A program made the translations under genes and the position numbers. Under the pieces are notes generated by a model. It worked only from the letters and a program-made list of their open reading frames with translations, searched no databases and had not been told where the DNA came from. From Opitutaceae bacterium (GTDB lineage Bacteria; Verrucomicrobiota; Verrucomicrobiia; Opitutales; Opitutaceae), in the NCBI GenBank assembly GCA_030648295.1, contig JAUSID010000188.1, positions 1-64,000 on the forward strand: a stretch of DNA of 64,000 bases, read 5' to 3'. This document shows positions 23,882-33,217 of the stretch, in pieces. Every line of letters begins with the position of its first letter. Position 1 is the first letter of the stretch.

Positions 23882-25414
23882 TCACACCACGTTTCTTGGT
23901 CCTGCGGCAGGCTCCTCTGATATCGGTGACGCACGGTTTGCCGTTACCACATCCGCGTCCTCCAAATCCCCCGCTTTCGGCTCGGGCAGGAAGAACGAGA
24001 GGATGAACCCGCCCAGGAAGACCGCGAACCCGATCGCCGCCGCCGTATAGGCGAGCTTCGTCGGCGCGAACGCGGCATCGGATGTCGTCGCGATCGTGGC
24101 CGTCACCCATGCGAACGAGGTGCCGATCAGCCGGCCGCCAATGTTGGCGGCGAAACTTTCACCCGTGCCGCGCAGATGCAGCGGATATGCCCGCGGCAGA
24201 TAATTCCCCCAGAAACTGAACTGGCCGACCGTCAGCAGGCCGGCGAAAAAGATGCCGATATACAACCACTGGAGACTGTGCGTGGCACAGAGCGCAAAGA
24301 CCACGGGCATGACGATCAATCCGGGGACCTGGAAGATTCGAACCAGCGTGCGGCGGCTGACGATTTGCACCGCGAGCACGGCAAGCAGGAATCGTCCCGC
24401 CAGGCCACCGAGTTCCTGGATCTTCGTCGCATCGGCCGCCGTGGTCTGGGCGACGCGCGCGCGCGTCTGGCCGGCGATTTTCTTCTGGTCGGCGGGCGGC
24501 TTGTCCTTCACCGCCGTGGCTACCGCGGCATCGGCCTTTGCCTTCACCTCGGCGAGACCCGGCACGATGCGCGGGATGTGCTGGATCGCGCCGAAGGCCG
24601 CGCCATACGCGCATGCAAACATCAAGGTTGTCACGATGGTGGTCCTCCTCAATTCGGGCGCGAACAGCTGGCCGATGCTCGGCCGCTTGAGCGTGCCGGC
24701 CGCCTTCCGCTGCGCCCACACCGGCGACTCGGGCAGGAACGGCCGGATGAGCATCAGCGGAATCGCGGGGATTACGCCCGACATGAGTGTGAACCGCCAG
24801 GCCGCATGCGAGTCGCGGATGGCGCCGCCGAACACGTTCAGCGCTTCCGGCAACGCGATGCCCGGCAGGCTCGCCGCGTGCGCGACGCACCAGCCGTTGG
24901 CCAAGGCCACGAGGAAGCCGCCAATCGAGGAGAACGCCTGCGTGTAACCGAGGACCTTCTCGCGGCGCTTGTATTCAGGAAACAACTCCGCAAGCCAGGC
25001 GACCGCCGCCACAAACTCGACGCAGACGCCGACGAACACGAGGCAGCGGAAAACCAGCAGCATCCAGACGTTCGTCGAAAAACCCGACGCAAAGGCGGAA
25101 AATGCGTAGATCAAAATGCTCCACGTCAGCACGCGCCGGCGGCCGAGCCGATCGGTGAGGTAGCCGCCGAGCAGACCGAAGAGGCCGCCCGCGACCGCGG
25201 GGATGTAAAAGAGACGTCCGATCCACATCTGGAACTCGGGTGTGCCGGGAGCGGCGCCGAGGAGCTCCTGCAATGCCGGCCCGACGATCAGCGGGAGCAT
25301 GAGGAGTTCGTAGATATCGAAGGCGAAACCGATCGCCGCGATAACGCAGATAAGCCACGCGGTGGGATGCAGCCGCGAGCCGCCGGCGGCGGAGGGGTGG
25401 ACGGTGGGGATCAT
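23882..25414 (-). CDS. MFS transporter with a central Ala/Lys-rich insert
   Basis: A 510-residue major facilitator with about 12 helices. The loop motif GGYLTDRLGRRRVLTW (about 83-98) is the MFS signature between helices 2 and 3, and LPESPVWAQRK precedes the central loop in the manner of sugar/acid porters. The central loop is extended by a charged, Ala/Lys-rich segment (about residues 290-335, containing VKDKPPADQKK). It has no adjacent metabolic genes, so the substrate stays open. The 464-bp region upstream is a nested inverted repeat. Confidence 0.85.
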   Translation of the reverse strand: MIPTVHPSAAGGSRLHPTAWLICVIAAIGFAFDIYELLMLPLIVGPALQELLGAAPGTPEFQMWIGRLFYIPAVAGGLFGLLGGYLTDRLGRRRVLTWSILIYAFSAFASGFSTNVWMLLVFRCLVFVGVCVEFVAAVAWLAELFPEYKRREKVLGYTQAFSSIGGFLVALANGWCVAHAASLPGIALPEALNVFGGAIRDSHAAWRFTLMSGVIPAIPLMLIRPFLPESPVWAQRKAAGTLKRPSIGQLFAPELRRTTIVTTLMFACAYGAAFGAIQHIPRIVPGLAEVKAKADAAVATAVKDKPPADQKKIAGQTRARVAQTTAADATKIQELGGLAGRFLLAVLAVQIVSRRTLVRIFQVPGLIVMPVVFALCATHSLQWLYIGIFFAGLLTVGQFSFWGNYLPRAYPLHLRGTGESFAANIGGRLIGTSFAWVTATIATTSDAAFAPTKLAYTAAAIGFAVFLGGFILSFFLPEPKAGDLEDADVVTANRASPISEEPAAGPRNVV

Positions 25415-25516
25415 GAGAGGGGGCGGGAATTTGCGTGGGAATGACGCCGCACTTCAAGCGGGGATTCCGTGTTTTTCGCGCGAGCGTTTTCCACCCGAAA
25501 ATGATACCGGGCCGGG

Positions 25517-25783
25517 CACCGACCACGGATCGAACCGGATCAAGGCGGAAACCAACCGCGAATTGACGCGAATGGACGCGAATCGAGCGGCGGTGAGAGG
25601 CGGCCGCCGCCGCGAATTCAACGGGCACACACAAGTGCAATCGTCCCCCCCAATGAATTCCGCCATGATGCGCGTGAATTGGCGTCCATTCGCGGCTGCA
25701 ACGGGTGGTTCGGGGTCAATCGCGCGAAAAACCGCACGCACCAGACCCGATCCGTGCCGATCCGTGACATCCGTGGTTGCCTG
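25517..25783. repeat. Nested inverted word repeat (CACGGAT outer, ACGCGAATGG inner)
   Basis: Outer arms: ACCACGGATCGAACCGGATC (from 25521) against GATCCGTGCCGATCCGTGAC and ATCCGTGGTT (to about 25779). Inner arms: CCGCGAATTGACGCGAATGG (from 25556) against TGAATTGGCGTCCATTCGCGG (about 25675-25695). The centre holds a GC-rich stretch. The whole gap 25415-25878 between the MFS gene and the propeller gene is occupied by this structure and shows no gene. Confidence 0.7.
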
Positions 25784-25878
25784 GATCGCCCGCGAGATTG
25801 ACCGGTCCATCGAAAGCCGCAACCTCCGGCGCGGTCGAACGTCAATCCGGCCGTTCCGTTATCCCCTTCCCCTGCCAT

Positions 25879-27264
25879 ATGAAACCACTCCTTCGCGTTC
25901 CGCTGCTTGGAATCGCCCTCAGCGTCTTCTGCACTCCGCTCGCCCTGGCCAACTACGCCGACTCCTGGCCCACGTGGCGGGGAGCATCGGGTGCCGGCAT
26001 CGCGCCCGCCGCGCAGCCTCCGCTCAAATGGAGCGATACAGAAAACATCAAATGGAAAACGAAAATCCCGGGCTCGGGGTTTTCGACGCCGATCATCTGG
26101 AAAGATCGCATCTTTTTGCTCACCGCGATCGAGGTGGCCGATGCAAAGCCGGCTGCGGCGGTCGCCACGGCTCCGCGCGAGGAACCGGCCAGCGGAGGCC
26201 CCAAGGGCGGAAAACGAGGCGACCGCAAAGGCGGGGGCGGCTTCGGCGGCGGCCCGGCTCCGACCAATCCGTACGAATTTGTTGTTCTCGCGCTCGACCG
26301 CGGCACCGGAAAAATCGTGTGGCAGAAAACCGCCAAAAAAGAGATGCCGCACGAGGGGCATCACGCAAGTCACGGTTACGCGTCCGCCTCGCCCGTGACC
26401 GACGGCGAGCATCTCTACGTCTCGTTCGGCTCGCGCGGATTCTTCTGCTACGACCTGAATGGAAACTTGAAGTGGGAAAAGGATCTCGGCGACATGCGCA
26501 GCCGCGGCGGATTTGGCGAAGGCGCTTCGCCCGCAGTCGCCGGCGGGCTGCTGATCATCAACTGGGATCACGAGGATCAGTCGTTCATCGTCGCACTCGA
26601 CAAAAAGACCGGCGCCGAGGTCTGGCGGAAAAATCGCGACGAGCGCTCCTCGTGGTCGACGCCGCTCATCGTCGAGGTGAACGGCCGGTTGCAGGCGATC
26701 GTCGAGGCCACGAACCGCACCCGCAGCTACGATGTGCTGACCGGTGACGTGGTCTGGGAGGCGAGCGGAATGACCGCGAACGTCATCCCCACCCCGGTAA
26801 CCGGTCACGGCATGGTCTACTTGACCAGCGGTTTCCAGGGTCGCTCGGTGCAGGCGATCAAGCTCACGTCCCGTGGCGATATTTCGGATACGGACAACAT
26901 CGTGTGGAGTTCGCGAAAGCAGAGCACGCCGTATGTCCCCTCGCCGGTCCTTTCCGGCGACCGGCTTTACCTCTGCAAGAGCAACGACGCCTACCTGTCG
27001 TGCCTCAACGCACTGACCGGCGACGTGCATTACCAGGATCAGCCGCTGCCGGGAGTGCGTGGGATCTACGCCTCGCCCCTCGCCGCGAACGGCCATCTTT
27101 ACGTCGTTGGCCGGGAGGGCACGGTCATGGTGTTGAAGGACGCGCCGAAATTCGAGGTCGTCGCGACGAACAAGCTGAGCGACAAACTCGACGCCTCGCC
27201 CGTGATGCTCGGCAAGGAGTTGTTCCTCCGCGGCCACGAGCACCTCTTCTGCATCAGCGAGTGA
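25879..27264 (+). CDS. Secreted PQQ-type beta-propeller protein
   Basis: A 461-residue protein with a cleavable signal peptide (MKPLLRVPLLGIALSVF, cleavage near LALA-NYAD), then NYADSWPTWRGASGAG, the tryptophan-rich opening of this propeller group, and blades containing GRLQAIVEATNR, GRSVQAIKL and GHLYVVGREGTVMVLK. The frame extends 34 codons upstream, but that part is repeat-derived. The loop after the first blade is long and rich in Gly/Lys. Such proteins are common in Planctomycetes and Verrucomicrobia; they are probably periplasmic and most lack a proven substrate. A paralogue follows 98 bp later. Confidence 0.85.
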   Translation: MKPLLRVPLLGIALSVFCTPLALANYADSWPTWRGASGAGIAPAAQPPLKWSDTENIKWKTKIPGSGFSTPIIWKDRIFLLTAIEVADAKPAAAVATAPREEPASGGPKGGKRGDRKGGGGFGGGPAPTNPYEFVVLALDRGTGKIVWQKTAKKEMPHEGHHASHGYASASPVTDGEHLYVSFGSRGFFCYDLNGNLKWEKDLGDMRSRGGFGEGASPAVAGGLLIINWDHEDQSFIVALDKKTGAEVWRKNRDERSSWSTPLIVEVNGRLQAIVEATNRTRSYDVLTGDVVWEASGMTANVIPTPVTGHGMVYLTSGFQGRSVQAIKLTSRGDISDTDNIVWSSRKQSTPYVPSPVLSGDRLYLCKSNDAYLSCLNALTGDVHYQDQPLPGVRGIYASPLAANGHLYVVGREGTVMVLKDAPKFEVVATNKLSDKLDASPVMLGKELFLRGHEHLFCISE

Positions 27265-27329
27265 GCCGCCCAGATCGGGGGATCGTAACGAAGTTATCGT
27301 ATACATACTCAACTGGCGTCTCACTTGGT

Positions 27330-27344
27330 GTCCGCTGCGCGGAC
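27330..27344 (+). terminator. Possible weak terminator hairpin
   Basis: GTCCGC-TGC-GCGGAC, a perfect 6-bp stem with a 3-bp loop, followed by AATTCTTAG. It lies between the two propeller genes. The tail is not a clear T run, so it could instead be a processing site. Confidence 0.35.
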
Positions 27345-27362
27345 AATTCTTAGCTTCCCGCC

Positions 27363-28637
27363 ATGACCAACTCACCTGCGCGAGTTACCATCTCTTTCTT
27401 CCTTGGCTGCAGCGCCGCGTTTGCGGCGGCTGACAACGCGAATTGGCCGCAGTGGCGTGGCCCGGACAACAACGGCACGACACCGATCTCCGCGCTGCCG
27501 CGAAAGGTGGATGCCGCAAACGTGCTCTGGAAAGCGCCACTGCCGGGCAAGGGCTGTTCGACGCCCATCGTTTGGAACCAACACGTTTATCTCACTGCAC
27601 CCGTCGGCGGAAAGGATGCGGTGCTCGCATTCGACTGGTCCGGAAAACAGGTCTGGCAAACCACGTTTGGCGGCGAAGACAAGGGCAAGCATCGCAACGG
27701 TTCGGGCAGCAATCCTTCACCGGCGACGGATGGCAAAGGGATCTTTGTCACCTTCAAGAGCGGCAACGTGGCCGCACTGAACCTCGACGGCACGATTCGG
27801 TGGCAGGTCAACCTGGTCGAAAAGTTCGGGCCGGTGAGCCTTTTCTGGGACTACGGGACATCGCCGGCCCTAACTGAAAAAAATGTCATCATTGCGCGAA
27901 TGCACGCCGGCGAATCCTGGCTCGCCGCCTTCGACAAGCTCACCGGCCAGGTGCGCTGGAAAACCGCGCGCAACTACGAGACGCCGCGCGAAGTGGACCA
28001 GGGCTACAGCACTCCGCTCGTCATCCCGTACGATGGACGCGAGGCATTGCTGACCTGGGGAGCGGAGCATCTCACCGTGCATGACGCCGCCGACGGCAAG
28101 CTGCTCTGGAGCTGCGGCGAATTCAATCCGTCCGCGACGGCGCTCTGGCCCGCCGTGGCGTCGCCACTCGTCGCGGATGGAGTCGCGGTCGTGTGTTTCG
28201 GCCGCGCCGACAAAGGCGTTCCCCGGCTGCACGGCATCAAGCTCGCGGGCAAAGGCGACGTGACGGCCACGAATCGACTGTGGCAGCGAGAGGATGTGGG
28301 CGCGTTCGTGCCGACACCGGCGGAATACAAAGGCCGCGTTTACGTGCTGAGCGATCGCGGGCAGCTGGACTGTCTCGATCCGCGGACGGGCAAGACGCTG
28401 TGGACGCAGACGCTGCCGCGTTCGAGTTCGAATTTTTACGCCTCACCGCTGGTGGCCAACGGCATCATGTATGCGGCCCGCGAGGACGGCACGGTTTTCG
28501 TCCTTCAGATCGACGGCGGGTTCAAGGTGTTGTCGGAAACGAAATTTTCCGACCGCGTGATCGCATCGATCGTACCGGCAACGGATCGGCTCTTCGTCCG
28601 CGGCGAGGCGAATCTGTACTGCATCGCCGCGCAGTAA
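27363..28637 (+). CDS. Secreted PQQ-type beta-propeller protein (paralogue)
   Basis: A 424-residue protein with signal peptide MTNSPARVTISFFLGCSAAF ending near FAAA-DNAN. It opens NWPQWRGPDNNGT, the same tryptophan-rich start as the preceding gene, and has repeated blades such as GIFVTFKSGNVAALNLDGT and GRVYVLSDRGQLDCLDPRTGK. It is probably periplasmic. Similar length and architecture to the previous protein suggest an old tandem duplication. A Gfo/Idh enzyme follows after a repeat-rich 230-bp gap. Confidence 0.85.
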   Translation: MTNSPARVTISFFLGCSAAFAAADNANWPQWRGPDNNGTTPISALPRKVDAANVLWKAPLPGKGCSTPIVWNQHVYLTAPVGGKDAVLAFDWSGKQVWQTTFGGEDKGKHRNGSGSNPSPATDGKGIFVTFKSGNVAALNLDGTIRWQVNLVEKFGPVSLFWDYGTSPALTEKNVIIARMHAGESWLAAFDKLTGQVRWKTARNYETPREVDQGYSTPLVIPYDGREALLTWGAEHLTVHDAADGKLLWSCGEFNPSATALWPAVASPLVADGVAVVCFGRADKGVPRLHGIKLAGKGDVTATNRLWQREDVGAFVPTPAEYKGRVYVLSDRGQLDCLDPRTGKTLWTQTLPRSSSNFYASPLVANGIMYAAREDGTVFVLQIDGGFKVLSETKFSDRVIASIVPATDRLFVRGEANLYCIAAQ

Positions 28638-28670
28638 GGAAAGTGCGTCAGAAGTGGCGCGGCTTGCTCC

Positions 28671-28779
28671 CAGGGTGCGCGGGCGTCCCGCCCGCACGGT
28701 GGCGAAGAAAGTTTGGTGGGAGCGCGTACGCCCCCGGTCGCACCGAGTTCATTGCGCCCGAGGGCGGTCGCCCTCCCAG
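28671..28779. repeat. Adjacent family A and family B palindromes
   Basis: Family A copy at 28671-28696 (GCGCGGGCGTCCCGCCCGCA) is followed at 28717-28779 by a family-B unit with facing arms around ACCGAGTTCATT. The two families therefore occur side by side in the gap 28638-28867, which has no gene. Confidence 0.8.
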
Positions 28780-28867
28780 GTGCACAAAAGGGCGAGGAGT
28801 GCGCGCCGAATCCTGACGAATTGGCGGCAGCGAAAATCGCCAGGCTCCGGGAAACTCCATTTCACCC

Positions 28868-30211
28868 ATGAATGCCTCCGCTCCATCCCTCTCCCGCCGT
28901 TCGTTTCTCAAAGCGACCTCGCTCGCGTCGGCGGCCGTGGCGTTTCCCCACGTCATGCGCAGCCAGCAGGGCGCGTCGCCGAACAACAAGCTCAACGTCG
29001 CCTGCGTTGGCGTCGGCGGCCGTGGCTCCGCGGCAGTGGGCGCGATGAAAGGTGAAAACATCGTCGCGTTCTGCGACGTGGATGACGCGCGGGCGGCGGG
29101 CACATTCAAGACGTTGCCCGAAGTGCCGCGGTTCCGCGATTATCGGATGCTCCTCGATCAGCTCGGCTCGAAGATTGATGCCGTCACCGTTTCGACGCCG
29201 GACCACATGCATTTCCCGATCGCGATGGCGGCGATGTCGCTCGGCAAACACGTTTTCGTGGAGAAGCCGATGGCGCACACGATTGCCGAGACGCGGAAAC
29301 TTGCCACCATGGCCCGCGAGAAGAAAGTCGCCACGCAGATGGGCAATCAGGGCCACGCGGCCGAAGGCACGCGACTGCTGAAGGAGTGGTATCAGGCGGG
29401 CGTCCTCGGTGACGTGCGCGAGATTCACAGCTGGACCGATCGACCGATCTGGCCGCAAGGCGTGAAAGCCCACGATCACTCCAAGTTGATGCCGGTCGTG
29501 CCGAAAACGCTCGATTGGGATCTTTGGTTGGGCGTCGCCGCGCCGCGCGAATACGATCCGGGTTACCTGCCGTTCAACTGGCGCGGGTATTGGGATTTTG
29601 GCACCGGCGCGCTCGGCGACATGGGCTGCCACATGATGGATGGTGGATTTTGGGCGTTCGATCTCGGTGCGCCGAATGCCATCGAAGCGGTCGCCGCGAA
29701 TCCCACGGCCATCAGCGCGCCGACCGCGTCGGTGGTCACATATCATTTCAACGCGCGCGGCACCCGGCCGGCGATTAAGTGGGTGTGGTACGATGGCAAC
29801 ATGCAGCCGGCTTTCCCGGTGGAGTTGGGCCTGAGCGAAAACCTGCCCGACAACAGCACGCTGATCATCGGCACCAAATGCGCGGTGCTCGCGCAGGCAA
29901 ACTACTTCACGATTCGGATCATTCCGGAAACGAAGATGCAGGAGATGGCGCCGTCACTGCCGGCAAAAACAATCCCGCGGATTCCCGGCGGGAACCATTT
30001 CAATGAGTGGATCAACGCCTGCAAGGGCGGCACTCCCGCCGGTGCGAACTTCGAGTACTCGTCGCGGCTCACCGAGATGGTGCTGTTGAGCAACGTCGCC
30101 GTCCGCGCCCGGCGCCGGATCGAGTGGGATTCCGCCGCGCTGAAGGTGACGAACCTCGCCGCTGCGAACGATTTCGTGACGAAGGAATATCGCGGTGGGT
30201 TCGGCGTGTGA
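28868..30211 (+). CDS. Tat-exported Gfo/Idh/MocA-family oxidoreductase
   Basis: A 447-residue protein. The N-terminus carries a twin-arginine signal (SRRSFLK, then a hydrophobic stretch to AFPHVMRSQQ). The NAD-binding Rossmann fold follows with GVGGRGSAAVGAM, then VSTPDHMHFPIAMAAMSLGKHVFVEKPMAHTIAET, where the EKP motif marks the Gfo/Idh/MocA family. Cofactor is loaded in the cytoplasm before export. These enzymes modify sugars or polyols; in Verrucomicrobia large paralogue sets exist. The gene stands alone with a repeat-rich upstream gap. Confidence 0.92.
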   Translation: MNASAPSLSRRSFLKATSLASAAVAFPHVMRSQQGASPNNKLNVACVGVGGRGSAAVGAMKGENIVAFCDVDDARAAGTFKTLPEVPRFRDYRMLLDQLGSKIDAVTVSTPDHMHFPIAMAAMSLGKHVFVEKPMAHTIAETRKLATMAREKKVATQMGNQGHAAEGTRLLKEWYQAGVLGDVREIHSWTDRPIWPQGVKAHDHSKLMPVVPKTLDWDLWLGVAAPREYDPGYLPFNWRGYWDFGTGALGDMGCHMMDGGFWAFDLGAPNAIEAVAANPTAISAPTASVVTYHFNARGTRPAIKWVWYDGNMQPAFPVELGLSENLPDNSTLIIGTKCAVLAQANYFTIRIIPETKMQEMAPSLPAKTIPRIPGGNHFNEWINACKGGTPAGANFEYSSRLTEMVLLSNVAVRARRRIEWDSAALKVTNLAAANDFVTKEYRGGFGV

Positions 30212-30352
30212 GGCAAGGCGTCGGCGGAATCTAGCAGCCCGTCGTGAGGGGACTGGCGGCAGCCGGCTCTGGAGTCCGGCGGCACGTCGCCCACCCGCGC
30301 TCCGGCACACGGATGTGCCCGCAACGGAAACGCGGCTTGTGCTTCGCGGCTA

Positions 30353-30370
30353 CTTGGCTATTTTGCCAAG
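30353..30370. promoter_or_regulatory. ArsR-type operator before the first arsR
   Basis: Perfect inverted repeat CTTGGC-TATTTT-GCCAAG ending 1 bp before the arsR ATG at 30372. The placement over the start region fits repression by an ArsR protein. The half-sites differ from those upstream of the second arsR, while the 6-bp spacer is the same. Confidence 0.65.
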
Positions 30371-30371
30371 T

Positions 30372-30695
30372 ATGAATTCAAGGGCATGCCGCGACCGGTC
30401 GGCGCAACGGGCGGTCGTGGTGAAGGCACTGGCGCACCCGTCGCGCCTCATGATCGCCGAAGCACTGGCCGATGGCGAACGCTGCGTCTGCGAGCTGACC
30501 GCTCTCATCGGCGCGGACATGTCCACCGTTTCGAAGCATCTGGCGCTGATGAAATCCGTCGGGCTGATCGAGCCCGAGAAGCGCGGACTCAACGTGTACT
30601 ATCGCCTCAGCTGCCCGTGCTTCGCCGACTTGCTGCGCTGCGTCGATCTCATCACCCGCAAGCAGGCGGCGGCGCTGCAGCGGGTGGCCGGTTAG
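30372..30695 (+). CDS. arsR: ArsR-family metalloregulator 1
   Basis: A 107-residue winged-helix repressor. KALAHPSRLMIAEALADGERCVCELTALIG is the standard ArsR start with the CVC metal-binding motif in helix 3 (Cys46 and Cys48 by this start), followed by the recognition helix DMSTVSKHLALMKSVGLIEPEKRGLNVYYRLSC. Further Cys occur in SCPCFADLLRC. Arsenite binding releases the operator. The ATG at 30372 is chosen because the upstream frame runs through the intergenic region and the operator. It begins a run that continues with arsD and arsA. Confidence 0.92.
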   Translation: MNSRACRDRSAQRAVVVKALAHPSRLMIAEALADGERCVCELTALIGADMSTVSKHLALMKSVGLIEPEKRGLNVYYRLSCPCFADLLRCVDLITRKQAAALQRVAG

Positions 30696-30777
30696 AAACC
30701 GTAACTTCCATCGACACTGACCAACCGGCTGGGCGCGCCAGGCTGCTCATCGAAATGAAGCTCAATCACTCTAACTC

Positions 30778-31392
30778 ATGAAAACCGTCCAAGTCTACGA
30801 CCCACCCATGTGCTGTTCGACCGGCGTCTGCGGTCCCGAAGTGGACCCGGCGCTGGTCACGTTCGCCGCGGATCTGAAGTGGGTGCAGGATCAAGGTATC
30901 GAGGTAAGGCGGTTTGGCCTGGCGCAGAATCCCGCGGCGTTCGTCGAGAACGAGGCGGTGCGCGACGCGCTCACCAGGACGGGCGAGGCGGCACTGCCGC
31001 TCGTGCTGGTTGGTGATGCCGTCGTCGTGAGCGGCCGCTATCCGAAGCGCGATGAACTCGCCACATCGCTCGGCCTGGCCCCTTCTGCGCCGTCCCGGTT
31101 CACTCCCGCGGTGGCGGAACTGGTCGCGATTGGCGCGGCGATCGCGGCCAATTGCGAACCCTGCCTGCGTTATCATTTGCATGAAGCCGAGAAGCTGGGC
31201 GTAACGATGGAAGATATCGGCGGCGCCGTTGCCATGGGCGCAAAAGTCAAAGACGCCCCACACCGGAACATCATGCGGCTGGCAGCCAGACTTACCGGCG
31301 GTGATCCCGTTGCGGCAGCATCCACCCCGCGCACCCGCCCGGATGGCGAGGCGCCGCCGGCCGATGCCGCAAAAAGCCCCTGCTGCTCCTAG
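30778..31392 (+). CDS. arsD: ArsD metallochaperone fused to a carboxymuconolactone-decarboxylase-like domain
   Basis: A 204-residue protein. Residues 1-105 are ArsD: VQVYDPPMCCSTGVCGPEVDP has Cys12, Cys13 and Cys18, the positions used by the E. coli chaperone to bind arsenite and hand it to ArsA. Residues about 110-185 form an alpha-helical region with AIGAAIAANCEPCLRYHLHEAEKLGVT, the CxxC pattern of carboxymuconolactone decarboxylase/AhpD-like proteins. A final KSPCCS tail adds two Cys. The ArsD domain alone would be about 110-120 residues, so this is a fusion. ArsA follows after 12 bp. The AhpD-like domain may supply thiol redox chemistry, an inference. Confidence 0.85.
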   Translation: MKTVQVYDPPMCCSTGVCGPEVDPALVTFAADLKWVQDQGIEVRRFGLAQNPAAFVENEAVRDALTRTGEAALPLVLVGDAVVVSGRYPKRDELATSLGLAPSAPSRFTPAVAELVAIGAAIAANCEPCLRYHLHEAEKLGVTMEDIGGAVAMGAKVKDAPHRNIMRLAARLTGGDPVAAASTPRTRPDGEAPPADAAKSPCCS

Positions 31393-31404
31393 CCGGGCCA
31401 CGCC

Positions 31405-33204
31405 ATGACCGAACTTGCGATTCCCGCCGGCCAACTCGCGGACGTTATTGCTGACGCCACGCGTTATCTTTTCTTCACCGGGAAAGGCGGCGTCGGGAAA
31501 ACTTCACTCGCGTGCGCGACGGCGGTCGCGCTCGCCGACAACGGCAAACGCGTGCTTCTCGTGAGCACCGATCCGGCGTCGAATCTCGATGAAGTTCTCG
31601 GCGCGGTGTTAAGCAGCGTGGCCTCGGCCGTGCCGGCCGCCCCCGGTCTGTTTGCGCTGAATATCGATCCGGAAGCCGCGGCGCAGGGGTATCGCGACCG
31701 CATTGTCGGCCCGTATCGCGGCAAGCTGCCACCCGCGCTCGTGAGGAGCATGGAGGAGCAGCTCTCCGGCGCCTGCACCACGGAAATCGCGTCATTCGAC
31801 GAGTTCGCGAAATTGCTCGGCGAACCGAACGCGACCGCGGACTTCGATCATGTGATTTTCGACACCGCGCCCACCGGTCACACCCTGCGGTTGATGACGC
31901 TGCCCACGGCGTGGACCGGATTTTTGGATAACAACACATCCGGAACGTCGTGCCTCGGCCCGCTCGCCGGGCTGCAAGAGCAACGCACCATCTACGAAGC
32001 CGCCGTGGCCGCCCTGGCGGATGGCGACCGGACCACACTGATCCTCGTCAGCCGGCCGCAAAAGGCGGCGCTCGATGAAGCCGAGCGCACGAGCGGTGAA
32101 CTCGCCGCCATCGGAGTACGCAATCAGCGGTTGATTCTAAACGGCGTGTTTCGCGCCTGCTGCCCCGGGGACAAAATTGCCACCGCGATGGAGCGGCGTG
32201 GCACGAGTGCCTGGTTGACCAAGGGCGATTTCCTTTCCCGCCTGCCGCGTATCGAGGTACCGCTGCGTCCATATAATCTGATCGGCATGCCCGCGTTGCG
32301 AAACCTCGCGCAAAGCGCCGAGGCCGTGGTGCCGGCGGCGAACGGAGATCGTCCCGAACTCCCCGCAATGGAATCACTCGCGGACCTGGTCGACGATCTG
32401 GCGCGCGCCGGGCGCGGCGTGATTATGACGATGGGCAAAGGCGGCGTCGGCAAGACGACCATCGCCGCCGCCATCGCGACGGAACTCGCGCGTCGCGGCC
32501 TGCCGGTGCATCTGAGCACGACCGACCCGGCGGCGCACGTCGCCGCGGCAGCAGGCCGAATCGAAGGCATGCAAGTCAGCCGGATCGATCCGCAGGCTGA
32601 AACCAAAGCCTACGTCGAGCAGGTGATGACCTCGGCCGGAAGGAACCTCGACGCCAGTGCGCGCGCCATGCTCGAAGAGGATCTGCGTTCGCCCTGCACG
32701 GAGGAGATCGCGGTATTCCGCGCGTTCGCCCGCATCGTCGCGCAAGGCGCGGACCGGTTCGTCGTCCTGGATACGGCGCCGACCGGTCACACGCTGTTGC
32801 TCCTCGATGCCACGGAAGCCTATCACCGCGAGATCGCCAGGAAGGCGAGCAATCTCCCCGAAGAAGTGAAGCAACTACTGCCGCGACTGCGGGATCCCGA
32901 CTTCACCCGCGTGCTCATCGTCACGCTCCCCGAAGCCACGCCCGTCCACGAAGCCGCCGCCCTGCAAACCGATCTGCGGCGCGCGCAGATCGAACCTTTC
33001 GCGTGGGTCATCAACCAGAGCATCGCGCGAGCGGACACACGTGATCCGGTGCTTCTCGCGCGGGGTTGCGATGAGGCACCCTACATCCGCGAAGTGACCG
33101 ACCGGCTGTCCAAGCGAACCGCGATCGTACCTTGGCTGGCAGAAGAGCCCATCGGTCCGGTCAAGCTTCGCCAGCTTTTTGCCACCGCAATTCCAAACGG
33201 ATAA
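31405..33204 (+). CDS. arsA: Arsenite-stimulated ATPase, two-domain
   Basis: A 599-residue ArsA with duplicated halves. The A1 P-loop is GKGGVGKTS (26-34), with IFDTAPTGHTLRL; the A2 P-loop is GKGGVGKTT (about 347), with LDTAPTGHTLLL. The three metalloid-binding Cys of E. coli ArsA have equivalents here: Cys124 (SGACTTE), Cys183 (SCLGPLAG) and Cys431 (SPCTEE). It hydrolyses ATP to drive metalloid extrusion with a membrane partner. No ArsB or Acr3 is present; the only large permease in the cluster is the PF03773-type protein 700 bp downstream. Confidence 0.93.
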   Translation: MTELAIPAGQLADVIADATRYLFFTGKGGVGKTSLACATAVALADNGKRVLLVSTDPASNLDEVLGAVLSSVASAVPAAPGLFALNIDPEAAAQGYRDRIVGPYRGKLPPALVRSMEEQLSGACTTEIASFDEFAKLLGEPNATADFDHVIFDTAPTGHTLRLMTLPTAWTGFLDNNTSGTSCLGPLAGLQEQRTIYEAAVAALADGDRTTLILVSRPQKAALDEAERTSGELAAIGVRNQRLILNGVFRACCPGDKIATAMERRGTSAWLTKGDFLSRLPRIEVPLRPYNLIGMPALRNLAQSAEAVVPAANGDRPELPAMESLADLVDDLARAGRGVIMTMGKGGVGKTTIAAAIATELARRGLPVHLSTTDPAAHVAAAAGRIEGMQVSRIDPQAETKAYVEQVMTSAGRNLDASARAMLEEDLRSPCTEEIAVFRAFARIVAQGADRFVVLDTAPTGHTLLLLDATEAYHREIARKASNLPEEVKQLLPRLRDPDFTRVLIVTLPEATPVHEAAALQTDLRRAQIEPFAWVINQSIARADTRDPVLLARGCDEAPYIREVTDRLSKRTAIVPWLAEEPIGPVKLRQLFATAIPNG

Positions 33205-33217
33205 ACCAACGAGTACC

